Source: Gottfriedia luciferensis (lineage in GTDB: Bacteria; Bacillota; Bacilli; Bacillales; Bacillaceae_G). From it: a DNA stretch of 64,000 nucleotides. Both the position numbers and the translations under genes were made by a program. The stretch lies in contig NZ_MDKC01000007.1 of assembly GCF_001712755.1 (NCBI RefSeq), forward strand, positions 1 through 64,000, written 5' to 3'. Each line of letters begins with the position of its first letter. Position 1 is the stretch's first letter. The notes under the pieces were generated by a model that saw nothing but the letters and a program-made list of their open reading frames with translations, was not told the DNA's origin and did not search any database. Positions 34,978 through 45,061 of this stretch are shown here, one piece after another.

Positions 34978-35601
34978 TTGGAACAAATTAAACGGCCTCT
35001 TGGAAGACCACCGCAGGATTCGAAAAAAAAGCCTACAAAAACAACAATCATTGAAAATGCAATCCAATTGTTCCTTCAAAACGGATATCAATTAGTTTCA
35101 ATGGATGACGTAGCTAAGAAGTGTGGTGTGACCAAAGCAACGGTTTATTATTATTATCCAACAAAAGCAGATCTCTTTACGGATGCAATGGTTCAAATGA
35201 TGCTTCGAATAAGTGATCGAATTGCTGATATTTTATCTACAGATAAATCGTTAAAAGAAAATCTCAACGATATGGTTAAAGTCCATTTAAGAGCAACTTT
35301 TGAAATTGATTTAAAAGCTTTTACGAAAGAAGCGAAAGTCTCCTTATCAGATGAGCAATTACAACAGATGAATAGCGTAGAAGAAATGATGTATAATGTG
35401 ATCGAGAAAGCTATGACAACGGCAATAGAGATTGGAGAAATACCTAACGGGAATCCAAAATTCTATACCCAATTGTTCTTAGCAATTTTATCGGTTGGAA
35501 ATTATAGGGATACAGATCAAAATTCAATTTTCGCTACAATAGATGAAATGGCTGAACATATTATAGACTTCTTTTGGAATGGAATAATGGGCAATAAATA
35601 A
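34978..35601 (+). CDS. TetR-family regulator
   Basis: A 207-aa regulator with an N-terminal HTH (about residues 22-65: TTIIENAIQLFLQNGYQLVSMDDVAKKCGVTKATVYYYYPTKADLF) and a ligand-binding C-terminal domain. The TTG start follows GGAGAG at seven bases. It is divergent from the MMPL exporter, so it probably represses it until a toxic ligand binds. Confidence 0.93.
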   Translation: MEQIKRPLGRPPQDSKKKPTKTTIIENAIQLFLQNGYQLVSMDDVAKKCGVTKATVYYYYPTKADLFTDAMVQMMLRISDRIADILSTDKSLKENLNDMVKVHLRATFEIDLKAFTKEAKVSLSDEQLQQMNSVEEMMYNVIEKAMTTAIEIGEIPNGNPKFYTQLFLAILSVGNYRDTDQNSIFATIDEMAEHIIDFFWNGIMGNK

Positions 35602-35636
35602 AAGAAGATTTACTTTTTGAGTAGATCTTCTTTTTT
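35602..35636 (+). terminator. Terminator after tetR
   Basis: AGAAGATTTACT pairs with AGTAGATCTTCT with one mismatch, followed by six T residues. Confidence 0.85.
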
Positions 35637-35936
35637 GCGTTAAAACATATTCAAAATTGAGATTTTAGATAGTAGGTTAGGTTTATTTTTACAGTAATCT
35701 TTTAATGTCTTCAAAGAGAAGCAGGAATTTAACTGAACAAGTTGAATTAAGTACTACAACTGGTAAATAATACAAAAAAATCACAGTATTTATCCATTCA
35801 ACTTTATTATTAAAAATAATTTTCTACTAGGCTTTCACTTTGATTCCTTAAAAAAAGTTTAAAAGCAAGGCTTAGGATGAAACAAATTAAATACCTAAAT
35901 CTTCTGTCCAAAAATTTAAACTTTGAGGTGTCTAGA
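35637..35936. other. Spacer without a supported gene
   Basis: An AT-rich stretch. An ATG near 35705 opens only 21 codons without a ribosome binding site. I see no other structure apart from the presumed promoter of the next gene. Confidence 0.5.
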
Positions 35937-36476
35937 TTGAAAGATATTTTACTAATTTTATTATTGCAATTGATTTATGTACCTGTCTTAACATTGAGAA
36001 CTATTTTCCTAGTAAAAGGGTTGAGTGTATCTGCTGCGCTTTTTGGTTTTTTGGAAGCAATTATTTATGTATTTGGATTGTCTCTTGTTTTTTCTGGAGA
36101 CCAAAGTACATTATCAATGATTGTTTATGCAGTCGGCTTTGGGATTGGCATTCTAATTGGAAGTTATGTAGAAAATCGCTTAGCGATCGGATATACGACT
36201 TTAGTAGTTAATTTAACGAATAAAAATAAATTGCTAATTAACCGACTTCGTGAGGAAGGATTCGGAGTGACAGTGTTCCAAGGAGAGGGAAGGGACAGCG
36301 AGCGTTATCATTTGGATATATTGACAAAACGTAATAGAGAACCTGAACTTATGGATCTTATAGAGCATTATGAACCAAGTGCCTTTATTATTTCATATGA
36401 AGCGAGAAGGTTTAAGGGTGGATTTTTATTAAATTCAATGAAGAAAGCAAAACATAAAAAATCGAATATATTATAG
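35937..36476 (+). CDS. UPF0316 (YebE-like) membrane protein
   Basis: A 179-aa protein with three N-terminal helices and a C-terminal soluble DUF2179-like domain (EGFGVTVFQGEGRDSERYHLDILTKR). TTG at 35937 is chosen because GAGGTG lies six bases upstream and the product then starts MKDILLILLLQLIYVPVLTLRTIFLVKG as in Bacillus homologues; an ATG at 35877 would add 20 residues without a good site. The function is unknown. Confidence 0.85.
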   Translation: MKDILLILLLQLIYVPVLTLRTIFLVKGLSVSAALFGFLEAIIYVFGLSLVFSGDQSTLSMIVYAVGFGIGILIGSYVENRLAIGYTTLVVNLTNKNKLLINRLREEGFGVTVFQGEGRDSERYHLDILTKRNREPELMDLIEHYEPSAFIISYEARRFKGGFLLNSMKKAKHKKSNIL

Positions 36477-36492
36477 ACCCTTATATAGTAAA

Positions 36493-36536
36493 TAAAAAAT
36501 CAGAGAAACTGAAATAAAGTTTCTCTGATTTTTTAT
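36493..36536 (+). terminator. Terminator after the UPF0316 gene
   Basis: AAAAATCAGAGAAACT pairs with AGTTTCTCTGATTTTT, followed by T residues; it also faces the convergent YeiH-like gene. Confidence 0.88.
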
Positions 36537-36596
36537 TAATTTTACTTTACCTTCCTTGGCATTGACCTAACTCCAAACACATTAAAAAGTTTCGAG

Positions 36597-37637
36597 TTAT
36601 AGACTAAAAAATGTTACGAAAGATAAGAGTATTGATGTGATGACGATTGCAATAAGCGGACGAATGGATTTAGTACGTAATTCTTTTAAGTTAATATTTA
36701 ATCCTAAGCCAGTCATAGACATTGTTAAAATAAATGATGTAAAAACAGAAACGTCTGACATCGTTTTATTTGATATCGGAATTTTTTGACCAAGGATGTA
36801 GCTACCAACAAAACTCATAATAACAAAGCCAATTAAGAACCATGGGAACTCCAGTTTTGCTTCTCCGTTTAATTTTCCTTTACGTTTCATCCAAAATAAA
36901 AAGATAAAACAAACGGGAATCAATAGAAATACACGGACAAGTTTGGCTAACAATGCGTGAGTAAGTGCATCCTGACCTGCAGGTGCAGCTGCTAAAGCTA
37001 CATGTGCAATCTCATGAAGGCTTATTCCGACCCATGCTCCATATTCAGTTGGGCTAATTGGTAATAAAGGATAGATTAAAGTATAAATGATGGAAAATAT
37101 TGTGCCAACTAGTGCGATGATCCCAACAGCCATAGCTGTGTCATCATCTTTTGCTTTAATAATGGGTGATATGGCTGCAATTGCAGCAGCACCACAAATG
37201 CCAGTGCCGATACTTAATAATAGAGACAGATTAAGATCTGCTTTAAGCCATTTTGCAATAACCATAAGAACGACTATCGAAAATATGATAGTTCCCATAC
37301 CTCTCAGTAATAAAGGCAAACCATCGCTAAAAATGACAACCATGTTTAGTTTTAATCCGTACAGTATGATGGCAAACCTTAAAAGTATTTTTGAAGAAAA
37401 TTGAATTCCTGCGCGCAATTTTTCGGGATAACCAAAAAATTGTCTATACACTAAAGCAAGTAAAATGGCACATGCAAGTGGTCCAACATGATCGAACCAT
37501 GGTAACTTTGCCATCAGAAAACCTAAAACAGCTATGATGAATGTAAAAGCCACTCCATAGATTAATGAAACTTTTAACTGTTTAGTAGGCTTTTTTTGTT
37601 GCTCTGGATTTATATTAACTATTGCCTTTTGTTCCAA
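36597..37637 (-). CDS. YeiH/UPF0324-family membrane protein
   Basis: A protein of about 346 aa with roughly ten helices and the family segments SIGTGICGAAAIAAISPIIKAKDDDTAMAVG and GISLHEIAHVALAA. Family members are putative sulfate or other anion exporters; the substrate is unproven. I propose TTG at 37637, nine bases after GAGGAG. An ATG at 37646 abuts that site and is less likely, though it would add only three residues. The next gene upstream (also minus) is a TSUP exporter, so both may handle sulfur anions. Confidence 0.8.
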   Translation of the reverse strand: MEQKAIVNINPEQQKKPTKQLKVSLIYGVAFTFIIAVLGFLMAKLPWFDHVGPLACAILLALVYRQFFGYPEKLRAGIQFSSKILLRFAIILYGLKLNMVVIFSDGLPLLLRGMGTIIFSIVVLMVIAKWLKADLNLSLLLSIGTGICGAAAIAAISPIIKAKDDDTAMAVGIIALVGTIFSIIYTLIYPLLPISPTEYGAWVGISLHEIAHVALAAAPAGQDALTHALLAKLVRVFLLIPVCFIFLFWMKRKGKLNGEAKLEFPWFLIGFVIMSFVGSYILGQKIPISNKTMSDVSVFTSFILTMSMTGLGLNINLKELRTKSIRPLIAIVITSILLSFVTFFSL

Positions 37638-37863
37638 TGTGTTCATCTCCTCGGGGCGTACTATATTATTTATCGTATCGAATTCTTTACTATAAGGAAA
37701 ATAAATTATTATTATAGTTATGATAAGCAAATACGATAGTTAGAAGAAAAGGATATAAATTGAACAGAGCTTAATTAGTAAGGGCTTTGTTTTTTTATTG
37801 AATGGATGTGTTAAGTAGCGAACAGAGATTTTCAGTCCGTAGAAGCTGTTTAATATAGTTTAA

Positions 37864-37902
37864 AATAAAAATAGTAAGCAAATTCAACGAAGAATTGCTT
37901 AC
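37864..37902 (-). terminator. Terminator of the TSUP gene
   Basis: On the minus strand GTAAGCAATTC pairs with GAATTTGCTTAC (one bulge), followed by TATTTTTATTTT. Confidence 0.75.
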
Positions 37903-37939
37903 CATTTTAGTTTATAAGTTAGATACGTTTTTGAATAGC

Positions 37940-38707
37940 TTAATGAAGATAATCAAAAGTATTTTTTGCTAACAAGATAAAGGTTACTGTAATAAAAAGG
38001 ATTCGAACGTAGCCACTTCCTTTTTTAATAGCGAATTTAGAACCACAAATTGCTCCTGCTATTTGTGCAATTCCCATAGCTAGCCCATAGGCATAATGAA
38101 TTTGTCCTAAATACATAAACATTAATAATGCAGCTATATTACTACCAAAATTTAAAAACTTTGCATTGCCTGCAGCTTTTAAGAAATCAAACCCAATCAT
38201 TAAAAAAGCAAATATTAGGAATGAACCAGTTCCAGGTCCAATGAATCCATCATAGAAACCAATACCAAAAATTAAAAGCATAAACAGAGTAATACGAGTA
38301 ACTGACAGTTTTTTATTGGTAGTAGTATCACCCCAATCTTTTTTAAAAATAGTATATATTGCAACTGCTGCAAGCATAACGAGCATAAGCGGTTTAAGGA
38401 CTGTAGGGTCAATTAAATGAACTGTCCAAGCTCCCAAAATGGAACCAATAAATGTGAGTGGGAATAACTTATAGACGGATTTTAAATCAAGCTTTCCAGA
38501 ACGATAGAACATGATTGTGCTCGTTAAAGAGCCAATTGACCCAGCTAATTTGTTCGTTGCCACGGCAGCAGCTGGAGATAGACCAGTAAATAATAATACT
38601 GGCAAAGTAATTAGCCCACCGCCTCCAACTACAGAATCAATAAATGCAGCTAAAAATCCAAATACAATTAAAGTTAATAATAACGACGGATCAATATGGA
38701 ATATCAT
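37940..38707 (-). CDS. TSUP-family (TauE/SafE) anion permease
   Basis: A 255-aa protein with about eight helices. Hallmarks are VVGGGGLITLPVLLFTGLSPAAAVATNKLAGSIGS and GFYDGFIGPGTGSFL, the two half-repeats of the family (sulfite/organosulfonate exporters, YfcA type). The ATG at 38707 follows AAAGGTAG; an upstream ATG would add 18 basic residues without a site. It is monocistronic. Confidence 0.9.
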   Translation of the reverse strand: MIFHIDPSLLLTLIVFGFLAAFIDSVVGGGGLITLPVLLFTGLSPAAAVATNKLAGSIGSLTSTIMFYRSGKLDLKSVYKLFPLTFIGSILGAWTVHLIDPTVLKPLMLVMLAAVAIYTIFKKDWGDTTTNKKLSVTRITLFMLLIFGIGFYDGFIGPGTGSFLIFAFLMIGFDFLKAAGNAKFLNFGSNIAALLMFMYLGQIHYAYGLAMGIAQIAGAICGSKFAIKKGSGYVRILFITVTFILLAKNTFDYLH

Positions 38708-38939
38708 CAAATCTACCTTTCTTTTATTTACTAATTTGATAGTAGTTAAAATAGGAAACAAAGTAAATCATTAATTTAGTAATATAAGAATTATTTTTAT
38801 TTTTACACAATAAAAAGCAATAACATTGTTTCCGTATAAATTAACTAAAGTAATTATTGAAATTAAATTCAACAAGTACCACTTTCTAAAATTTCGCATA
38901 TATTGATATGTGATAATTTAATGAAGAGGTGTGTACGGA

Positions 38940-39269
38940 TTGAATTTCAAACAATCAAATTCTATTACAGAAATAGGACAAGCTAAAGTAAAATACTTTG
39001 AAAAAAACATCAGCGGTTTGATAAAAGAGGTCGTGACAAAAATCGAAATGAAGATGGCGCTCGAAGAACTAAAGGTAAACCGTATTGTTCGACTAGGTGG
39101 TCTTGAAAATGATGATGTTATTAAACAAGTACAAAATGATTTGACGAAAATATTAGAGGATTCAATAAAAGAAATACAACTAAAAATGAGTGAAATGGAG
39201 ATTTATCTTAATTCATTAGAAGAAATAAAAGGTAATTCAATAAAAAAGGAAAACGATTTTAATAAATAA
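38940..39269 (+). CDS. Hypothetical 109-aa coiled-coil protein
   Basis: Not recognised. The TTG at 38940 follows GAGGTG by eight bases; a GTG at 38931 overlaps that site. The product is polar and nearly all helical (SGLIKEVVTKIEMKMALEELK, then KIQLKMSEMEIYLNSLEEI), with no membrane segment or signal peptide. A strong terminator follows, indicating an independent small transcription unit. Confidence 0.6.
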   Translation: MNFKQSNSITEIGQAKVKYFEKNISGLIKEVVTKIEMKMALEELKVNRIVRLGGLENDDVIKQVQNDLTKILEDSIKEIQLKMSEMEIYLNSLEEIKGNSIKKENDFNK

Positions 39270-39311
39270 AAATAGAGTGAGAAACACTAGGTTTCTTCAC
39301 TCTATTTTTTG
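39268..39311 (+). terminator. Terminator after the 109-aa gene
   Basis: AAAATAGAGTGAGAAAC pairs with GTTTCTTCACTCTATTTT, one mismatch, then T residues. Bases 39312-39557 hold no visible gene. Confidence 0.88.
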
Positions 39312-39557
39312 CCTTTGTTTGTGTTAGATTCATCTAAGAAATTGCTTATTTATTGTTAATGTTGATATTAATAGTAATTTTTTTATCGCAATGAGATGAT
39401 GATTGACCATTTTGTACAACTAAAAGTTATTATTTAGGTCTTCTAACTATCAATATGTTTTATTTGGGCAGCTCGTCAGTGTATTTGACTATATTTACCT
39501 TTTTTATTTAGATGAAAATATGTACTAGATTTTAGTCCAAAAAATTTAAAATCTAAA

Positions 39558-39593
39558 ATAGAAAAGGTAACTCTCAAATACAAGAGTTACCTT
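39558..39593 (-). terminator. Terminator of the RND pump gene
   Basis: AAGGTAACTCT pairs with AGAGTTACCTT; on the minus strand TTTTCTATTTT follows. Confidence 0.85.
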
Positions 39594-39599
39594 AATAAA

Positions 39600-42500
39600 T
39601 TATAGTGAATTAACTTCCTCTGTTGAAATTACATTCTTATTTGATTGTTTTTTATGCAACCATTGATAAATAATTGGTATTACTAAAAAGCTATTTAAAG
39701 TAGAGGTGATCATTCCACCTATAACTACAATTCCTAATGTCTGTGAAATGACAGTATCACCTTGATGTGAAAACGCTAGTGGTAATAGTGTTAAAATTGT
39801 AGTAGCTGCTGTAATTAAGATTGGTCTAATCCTTGAAAGACTACCAGAAATAACGGCTTCTTCAGTATTCATACCGTTTTTACGATTACGCTCAATCTTA
39901 TCAACTAGTACAATACCATTTGTTACTACAATCCCAGTTAACATTAAGACCCCAATTAATGCTGCTAAATTCCACTCTCCACCAACTATTACTAAAGAGA
40001 TAACAACACCACTTAATGCTAGTGGGATACTTAATAATACTGAAACTGGAGCTCTCCATCCCTTAAATAATGATGAAGTAATGACCATAACTAAAAGAAT
40101 AGAGAAGGCCACGGCAATTGACATATCAAAAATCATTTCTTTAACTTGTTGAGTAATACCTCCCATTGAGTAACTTACTCCTTTAGGAAGAGCTTGTTTA
40201 CTAATTACGTCATCAACTTGTTTTGAAACTTTACTAATGTCATTTGAAGTAATTTGACCTGTAACGATTGAGTAAGGCTCTCCATTGCGTTCATTGATCG
40301 TTGAAGGAGCATTGTCTTTCGTAATAGATGCAATTTGTTCAAGTTTGACGGTTTTATTACTACTTGTTAAGAAAGTTTCATTTTTAAGCGAATTGATAAC
40401 ATCTTCTGGCGATGCATTTAATTGAACTTGACTTTTTCCACTACTAATTTGATCAAGATACATATCAACTGGCAGACTAATATGGTCAACTACAAATGTA
40501 GCATCTTTAGATTGTGACATATAACGGTTAATTACTTTCGTTATATCTGCTAATTGAATTCCATTTTGTTCAATTGCTTGTTGGTTAAATGTAATTTTAT
40601 ATTTTGGAAGACCAGATGTTAAATCTACTTTTCCATCAACGCTTAGTCCATCAATTTTAACAAGTTTTGATCTCATTTGATCTGCAATCTTGTCTAGAGT
40701 AGTTTGATCAGAGCCAGTAAATATGACTTTCAATAAAGAGTCATCACCGGCAATACTTTGACTTGAAACAGTATAAGCTACATTTTTAGATAATTGTGGC
40801 AGTTGTTTTCCAAGCTCTTTAATGACTTGGTCTGAGTCTTTTTCGTTCTTTAAAGCAACAGAAATGTTAGCTACGTTAGGTTTTTGTAGGAAACCTCCGC
40901 CTTGGTCAAATACATCATCACTTTGTGGCGTATTAGTTGATCCAAAATTAGATAGATAAGATTTTATTTTTGGATTTTCTTTTAATTGATTTTCTACCTT
41001 TTGAACCTCAGAATCAACCTGCATTAATGTACTTCCTTGAGGTAGTTCAAGTTTAATTGCCACTTGACCAGTTTTAGCACTTGGTAAGAATGAGACTGGT
41101 AAAAACGAACCAAATGCTACTGCAAAAATAAATAATAAAGCTGAAATGAAAATTGTAAGTTTTTTCTTTTTTAATGATGATACTAAGATCGGTTTCATCA
41201 TTGGTTCTAAAGAAACAGCATTTGTTTTCTTTGTATTTTTTTTCCAACCCATTAGCGCAAGTGCTGGAATAACAAGAATTGCTACAAAGAACGATATAAT
41301 TAAAGAGATAACAACAGACCATGCAAATCCGCTATATGAAGCACTAATAGCTCCACCTACAAAGGCAATTGGAATATAAACAGCAATTGTTGTAAGTGTT
41401 GATGCTAAAATTGCAGGTGTCATTTCATAAACTGCTGAACTTAATGAGTATAGTAATGATTTATCAGGATTTTGTTCTCTTTTACGGTACATATTATCAA
41501 GGATAACGATTGAATCATCAACAATACGACCCATTGCAACAATTAAACCTGAAACGGTTAAAATATTAAGTGTAATACCCATTGATTTTAGGATTGCTGT
41601 TGTTGCTAATAAAGAAATTGGTAATGAAATTGCAATAACTAATGTTGATTTTACATTGCGGAAGAAGAAAAATACGCAAATCATTGAGAAAAGACATCCA
41701 AGTAAACCTTCACGAATTAAACCGTTTAATGAATCATTTAATTCTTTTTCACGATCTAATTGAGGTGTTAATTTAACAGAGCCGTCTTTTACTTGTTGTA
41801 AGCTTTGAATTCTTTCCTTCACATTTTTTGCTACGTCGGTAATGTTTGCACTTTGAGTTTTAATAACATTTAATTGAACACTTGTTTTTCCATCTGTTCT
41901 TGCAATCGTTTTTACATCATTTAGGGCGTGAGTAACAGTTGCAAATGCTGAAAGTGGAATTTGATCACCATCTGAATTTTTGATTTTTACATCATTTAAT
42001 TGCTTCTCATTTAAATTCCATCCATCAAATTTAACTGGAATAGACAATTGATTTTGTAAGATTGTTCCTTCGGGTAAAGATGGAACTGATACAGCTAATG
42101 CTTTATTTAAGTCATCTAAAGTAAGTTTATTTTTTGCTAGGTCTTTCGTTCTTACAGTTAATACGTATCCGTCTTTTGCACCACCGAACACTGAAACATC
42201 GGATACGCCTGGTACTGTTTTAAGGTGTTGCACAATATCCATTTGAGTTACTGATTTTAAAGTATTATCATCTAATTTATCACTAGTCAAACTGTAAGTT
42301 AGGATTGGGAATGAACTAGTTGTAAGTCTTGTAACTAAAGGTTTAGATGTAATTGTCGGAGGTATGTCCGCATTTTCTAAAGCTTTATTTACATCAATTT
42401 CGGCTTGCTTCATATCTGTATTCATTGGAAAATACAGACTCATAAAAACTCCACCATCATAGGAGCTAGTTTCAATATCTTGTAAACCCTCTGTTGTTCT

Positions 42501-42716
42501 TACAGCACTTTCAAGACTATTAGTAATATTTTGTTTTACTTGATCGGCCTGATACATAGGTAGACGCATGCTTACAGTAAGAGTTGAATTGTTTATACCT
42601 GGTAAGTAATCACGTTGCATTTGGTAAGCTGAAATAGCACCCCAAGATACAATCATAACGACACAAACAATCATTAAAATTGCTCTTTGCATGGTCCCTT
42701 CTATAAATTTTTTCAT
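39600..42716 (-). CDS. RND (AcrB-family) efflux transporter
   Basis: A 1038-aa, twelve-helix proton-driven exporter of the Firmicute SwrC/YerP type. It has the internal duplication, the start LPGINNSTLTVSMRLPMYQADQVKQNITNSLE, the motif AMGRIVDDSIVILDNMYR of the first helical bundle and LTGIVVTNGIVLVDKIERNR in the second. Homologues export surfactin, fatty acids or other amphiphiles. No membrane-fusion partner gene is adjacent, as usual for single-membrane bacteria. It faces a two-component system across 246 bases, which probably controls it. Confidence 0.95.
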   Translation of the reverse strand: MKKFIEGTMQRAILMIVCVVMIVSWGAISAYQMQRDYLPGINNSTLTVSMRLPMYQADQVKQNITNSLESAVRTTEGLQDIETSSYDGGVFMSLYFPMNTDMKQAEIDVNKALENADIPPTITSKPLVTRLTTSSFPILTYSLTSDKLDDNTLKSVTQMDIVQHLKTVPGVSDVSVFGGAKDGYVLTVRTKDLAKNKLTLDDLNKALAVSVPSLPEGTILQNQLSIPVKFDGWNLNEKQLNDVKIKNSDGDQIPLSAFATVTHALNDVKTIARTDGKTSVQLNVIKTQSANITDVAKNVKERIQSLQQVKDGSVKLTPQLDREKELNDSLNGLIREGLLGCLFSMICVFFFFRNVKSTLVIAISLPISLLATTAILKSMGITLNILTVSGLIVAMGRIVDDSIVILDNMYRKREQNPDKSLLYSLSSAVYEMTPAILASTLTTIAVYIPIAFVGGAISASYSGFAWSVVISLIISFFVAILVIPALALMGWKKNTKKTNAVSLEPMMKPILVSSLKKKKLTIFISALLFIFAVAFGSFLPVSFLPSAKTGQVAIKLELPQGSTLMQVDSEVQKVENQLKENPKIKSYLSNFGSTNTPQSDDVFDQGGGFLQKPNVANISVALKNEKDSDQVIKELGKQLPQLSKNVAYTVSSQSIAGDDSLLKVIFTGSDQTTLDKIADQMRSKLVKIDGLSVDGKVDLTSGLPKYKITFNQQAIEQNGIQLADITKVINRYMSQSKDATFVVDHISLPVDMYLDQISSGKSQVQLNASPEDVINSLKNETFLTSSNKTVKLEQIASITKDNAPSTINERNGEPYSIVTGQITSNDISKVSKQVDDVISKQALPKGVSYSMGGITQQVKEMIFDMSIAVAFSILLVMVITSSLFKGWRAPVSVLLSIPLALSGVVISLVIVGGEWNLAALIGVLMLTGIVVTNGIVLVDKIERNRKNGMNTEEAVISGSLSRIRPILITAATTILTLLPLAFSHQGDTVISQTLGIVVIGGMITSTLNSFLVIPIIYQWLHKKQSNKNVISTEEVNSL

Positions 42717-42962
42717 CTTATACCTCCTAAGATTTTTATTTAAAATTGAAAATTATTTCATAAATCAACTCCATGTAATTGTAAAATTCCTAACTGAAAC
42801 TTTAATGAATAATCAATTAAAATTAGATTAAAATGAAAAAAATATGAATTAAAAGTTTTATAATGGCATTTATACAACGAACTTCTAAGACTAGAATCAG
42901 TCTTAAAAATAGAATAGCGTTATTCGAAACATTAAAACTATTAATAGAAATAGGTGAATAAA

Positions 42963-43661
42963 ATGAAGAAAATTTTAATTATCGAGGATGAAGTGAATAT
43001 TGCTCGAGTTTTAAAGTTAGAAATAGAATATGAAGGTTATGAAGTGTTAGTCGAACATAATGGAAAAGCTGGATTAGAGTCGGCTTTAAGCAATAATGTC
43101 GATCTAATTTTATTGGATGTTATGTTACCTGAATTGAGTGGAATCGAAGTATTAAGAAGAATAAGGAAAACAAATCAGTTTGTGCCCGTTATTTTATTAA
43201 CTGCTAGAGATGCTACACATGATAAGATTATCGGACTCGATTATGGTGCAAATGATTATATTACGAAACCTTTTGAAATCGAAGAAGTATTAGCAAGAAT
43301 TCGTTCAAGTCTTCGATCGAGCAATTTAGTTCAAGAATTTAAGAAAAATGAAGACTCAAATCCGATTTTAGCAATTGAGGATTTAGTTGTTAATTTGGAA
43401 GCTCGTGAAGTGAAGAGAAATGATAAAGTTATTCCATTAACACCAAAAGAGTATGATCTACTAGTTTACCTATTGGAAAATCAAAATAAAATCGTGACAA
43501 GAGAAGGCATCATAACAACCGTTTGGGGTTATGAGTATGAAGGTGAAACAAATGTTGTTGATGTTTACATTAGACATTTAAGAAAAAAAATTGAAGAGGA
43601 CTTTGACGTTCCTTTAATTCGAACTATAAGAGGTGTGGGGTACACAATGAGGAAGGGTTAA
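42963..43661 (+). CDS. OmpR-family response regulator
   Basis: A 232-aa regulator with receiver residues Asp9, Asp52 (LLDVMLP), Thr80 and Lys102 (ITKPFE) and an OmpR winged helix ending HLRKKIE...IRGVGYTMR. The ATG at 42963 follows ATAGGTGA; a GTG nine bases earlier lies inside that site. The kinase gene begins one base after its stop. It is divergent from the RND pump. Confidence 0.93.
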   Translation: MKKILIIEDEVNIARVLKLEIEYEGYEVLVEHNGKAGLESALSNNVDLILLDVMLPELSGIEVLRRIRKTNQFVPVILLTARDATHDKIIGLDYGANDYITKPFEIEEVLARIRSSLRSSNLVQEFKKNEDSNPILAIEDLVVNLEAREVKRNDKVIPLTPKEYDLLVYLLENQNKIVTREGIITTVWGYEYEGETNVVDVYIRHLRKKIEEDFDVPLIRTIRGVGYTMRKG

Positions 43662-43662
43662 G

Positions 43663-45027
43663 ATGAAAATAACGACTAAAATAAATTTGCTAATTACTTC
43701 ATGGATCTTAATCATTCTTATTTTAATTAACGGATTAGTTTTTTATTTGTTTATGAAAACGACTGTAAATATGGAAGAGCATGTTGTGAGTCAAAAGGCA
43801 CATGAAATTTTAAAAAAACATGAAATCCATAACTCATTGATGATAAATCAAGAAGCATTATATCCATTTATGGCTAATCATTCTTATATACGAATCATTG
43901 ATCTAAACTCAAAAATAGTAACAGAAGTTAGTAATGATAAACTATTGAATCGTATTAAACCTAAGTTCACTAAAAAAGAAGAAACGAAGCTAATTCCTTT
44001 TAGTGAGCATCAAAATATAGTCGTACGCGTACCAATTTTACAGGACCAAAAAGTGATTGGAACGCTCGAAATTGGTGAGTTGTTAGTAGGACTTGAAGGT
44101 CGAAAAGATCTGTTGTTAACAATAATGGCAATCGTTACTGGTATCTCTGCAATTTTATCAATGATGGCTGGAAGATGGTTAACACGCATCATAATGAACC
44201 CAATTACTTCTATGATTACAACGATGGAAGATATTGAAAAAAGTGGGGTTCCAAAAAAGATTTTAATAAAAAATGAAACGAAAGATGAATTACACAAAAT
44301 GGCAAGCACATTTAATCGAATGATTAGCAGACTACAAGAAAACATCGAAAAACAGAAACAGTTTGTTTCAGATGCATCTCATGAGTTAAAAACTCCTATT
44401 ACGGTCATTAGTAGTTTTGCTAACTTATTAAGAAGGCGTGGTTTGAAAAATGAGGAAATGGCGACGGAAGCCATTGAGACAATTTACTCTGAAGCCAATC
44501 GTATGCAAGATTTAACTAAAACCTTATTAACTTTGGCCGAATCGGAGAATTTAAAGAATATCGAAATGGATCCAGTCGATCTAGTTGCTTTATGTAATTC
44601 GACTTTAGTACAACTGCAAAGTGTGTATAAACGAGAAATTACTTTACATGCACAAAAACAGAAAATATTTATTAAAGGAAATGAGCTTAAAATTAAACAA
44701 GTTATTATTATCTTTTTAGATAATGCTATAAAATACAGTACTGAAAAAATAGAAGTAAATATTAGTTGTACTAGTGAAGCTGCTATTCTTCAAATAAAAG
44801 ACTATGGAATTGGGATTCGAGAGGAAGAATTAGAAAATATTTTCGAACGATTTTATCGAGTTGATAAAGCGCGTAGCCGTGAAACTAGTGGTGGCACTGG
44901 ACTTGGACTTTCAATTGCTAAAAATATAATTAGCTTGCATAATGGGAAGATTAATATAAAAAGTGTTGAAAATGTAGGAACGGAAGTAGAGGTAGTATTT
45001 CCACTAGATGAGATTAAGAGAAAATAA
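43663..45027 (+). CDS. Sensor histidine kinase with HAMP domain
   Basis: A 454-aa kinase with transmembrane helices at about residues 11-31 and 152-175 enclosing an extracytoplasmic sensor of about 120 residues. A HAMP domain (about 175-228), H box SDASHELKTP (His240) and HATPase with DNAIKYS, DYGIGI and GTGLGLSIAKN follow. AAGGGTTAAG precedes the ATG. The cognate regulator is just upstream. The external domain suggests sensing of a cell-surface stress or ligand. Confidence 0.93.
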   Translation: MKITTKINLLITSWILIILILINGLVFYLFMKTTVNMEEHVVSQKAHEILKKHEIHNSLMINQEALYPFMANHSYIRIIDLNSKIVTEVSNDKLLNRIKPKFTKKEETKLIPFSEHQNIVVRVPILQDQKVIGTLEIGELLVGLEGRKDLLLTIMAIVTGISAILSMMAGRWLTRIIMNPITSMITTMEDIEKSGVPKKILIKNETKDELHKMASTFNRMISRLQENIEKQKQFVSDASHELKTPITVISSFANLLRRRGLKNEEMATEAIETIYSEANRMQDLTKTLLTLAESENLKNIEMDPVDLVALCNSTLVQLQSVYKREITLHAQKQKIFIKGNELKIKQVIIIFLDNAIKYSTEKIEVNISCTSEAAILQIKDYGIGIREEELENIFERFYRVDKARSRETSGGTGLGLSIAKNIISLHNGKINIKSVENVGTEVEVVFPLDEIKRK

Positions 45028-45061
45028 TCAGTACATGAGTATTGAAAATTGAGGTTTTAAT

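Noticed and set aside
35705-35770. A 21-codon ORF
   Set aside because: No ribosome binding site and no supporting context.
41074-41322. Minus-strand 82-aa frame inside the RND pump gene
   Set aside because: It is a shadow frame wholly inside a clearly coding, conserved gene on the same strand.
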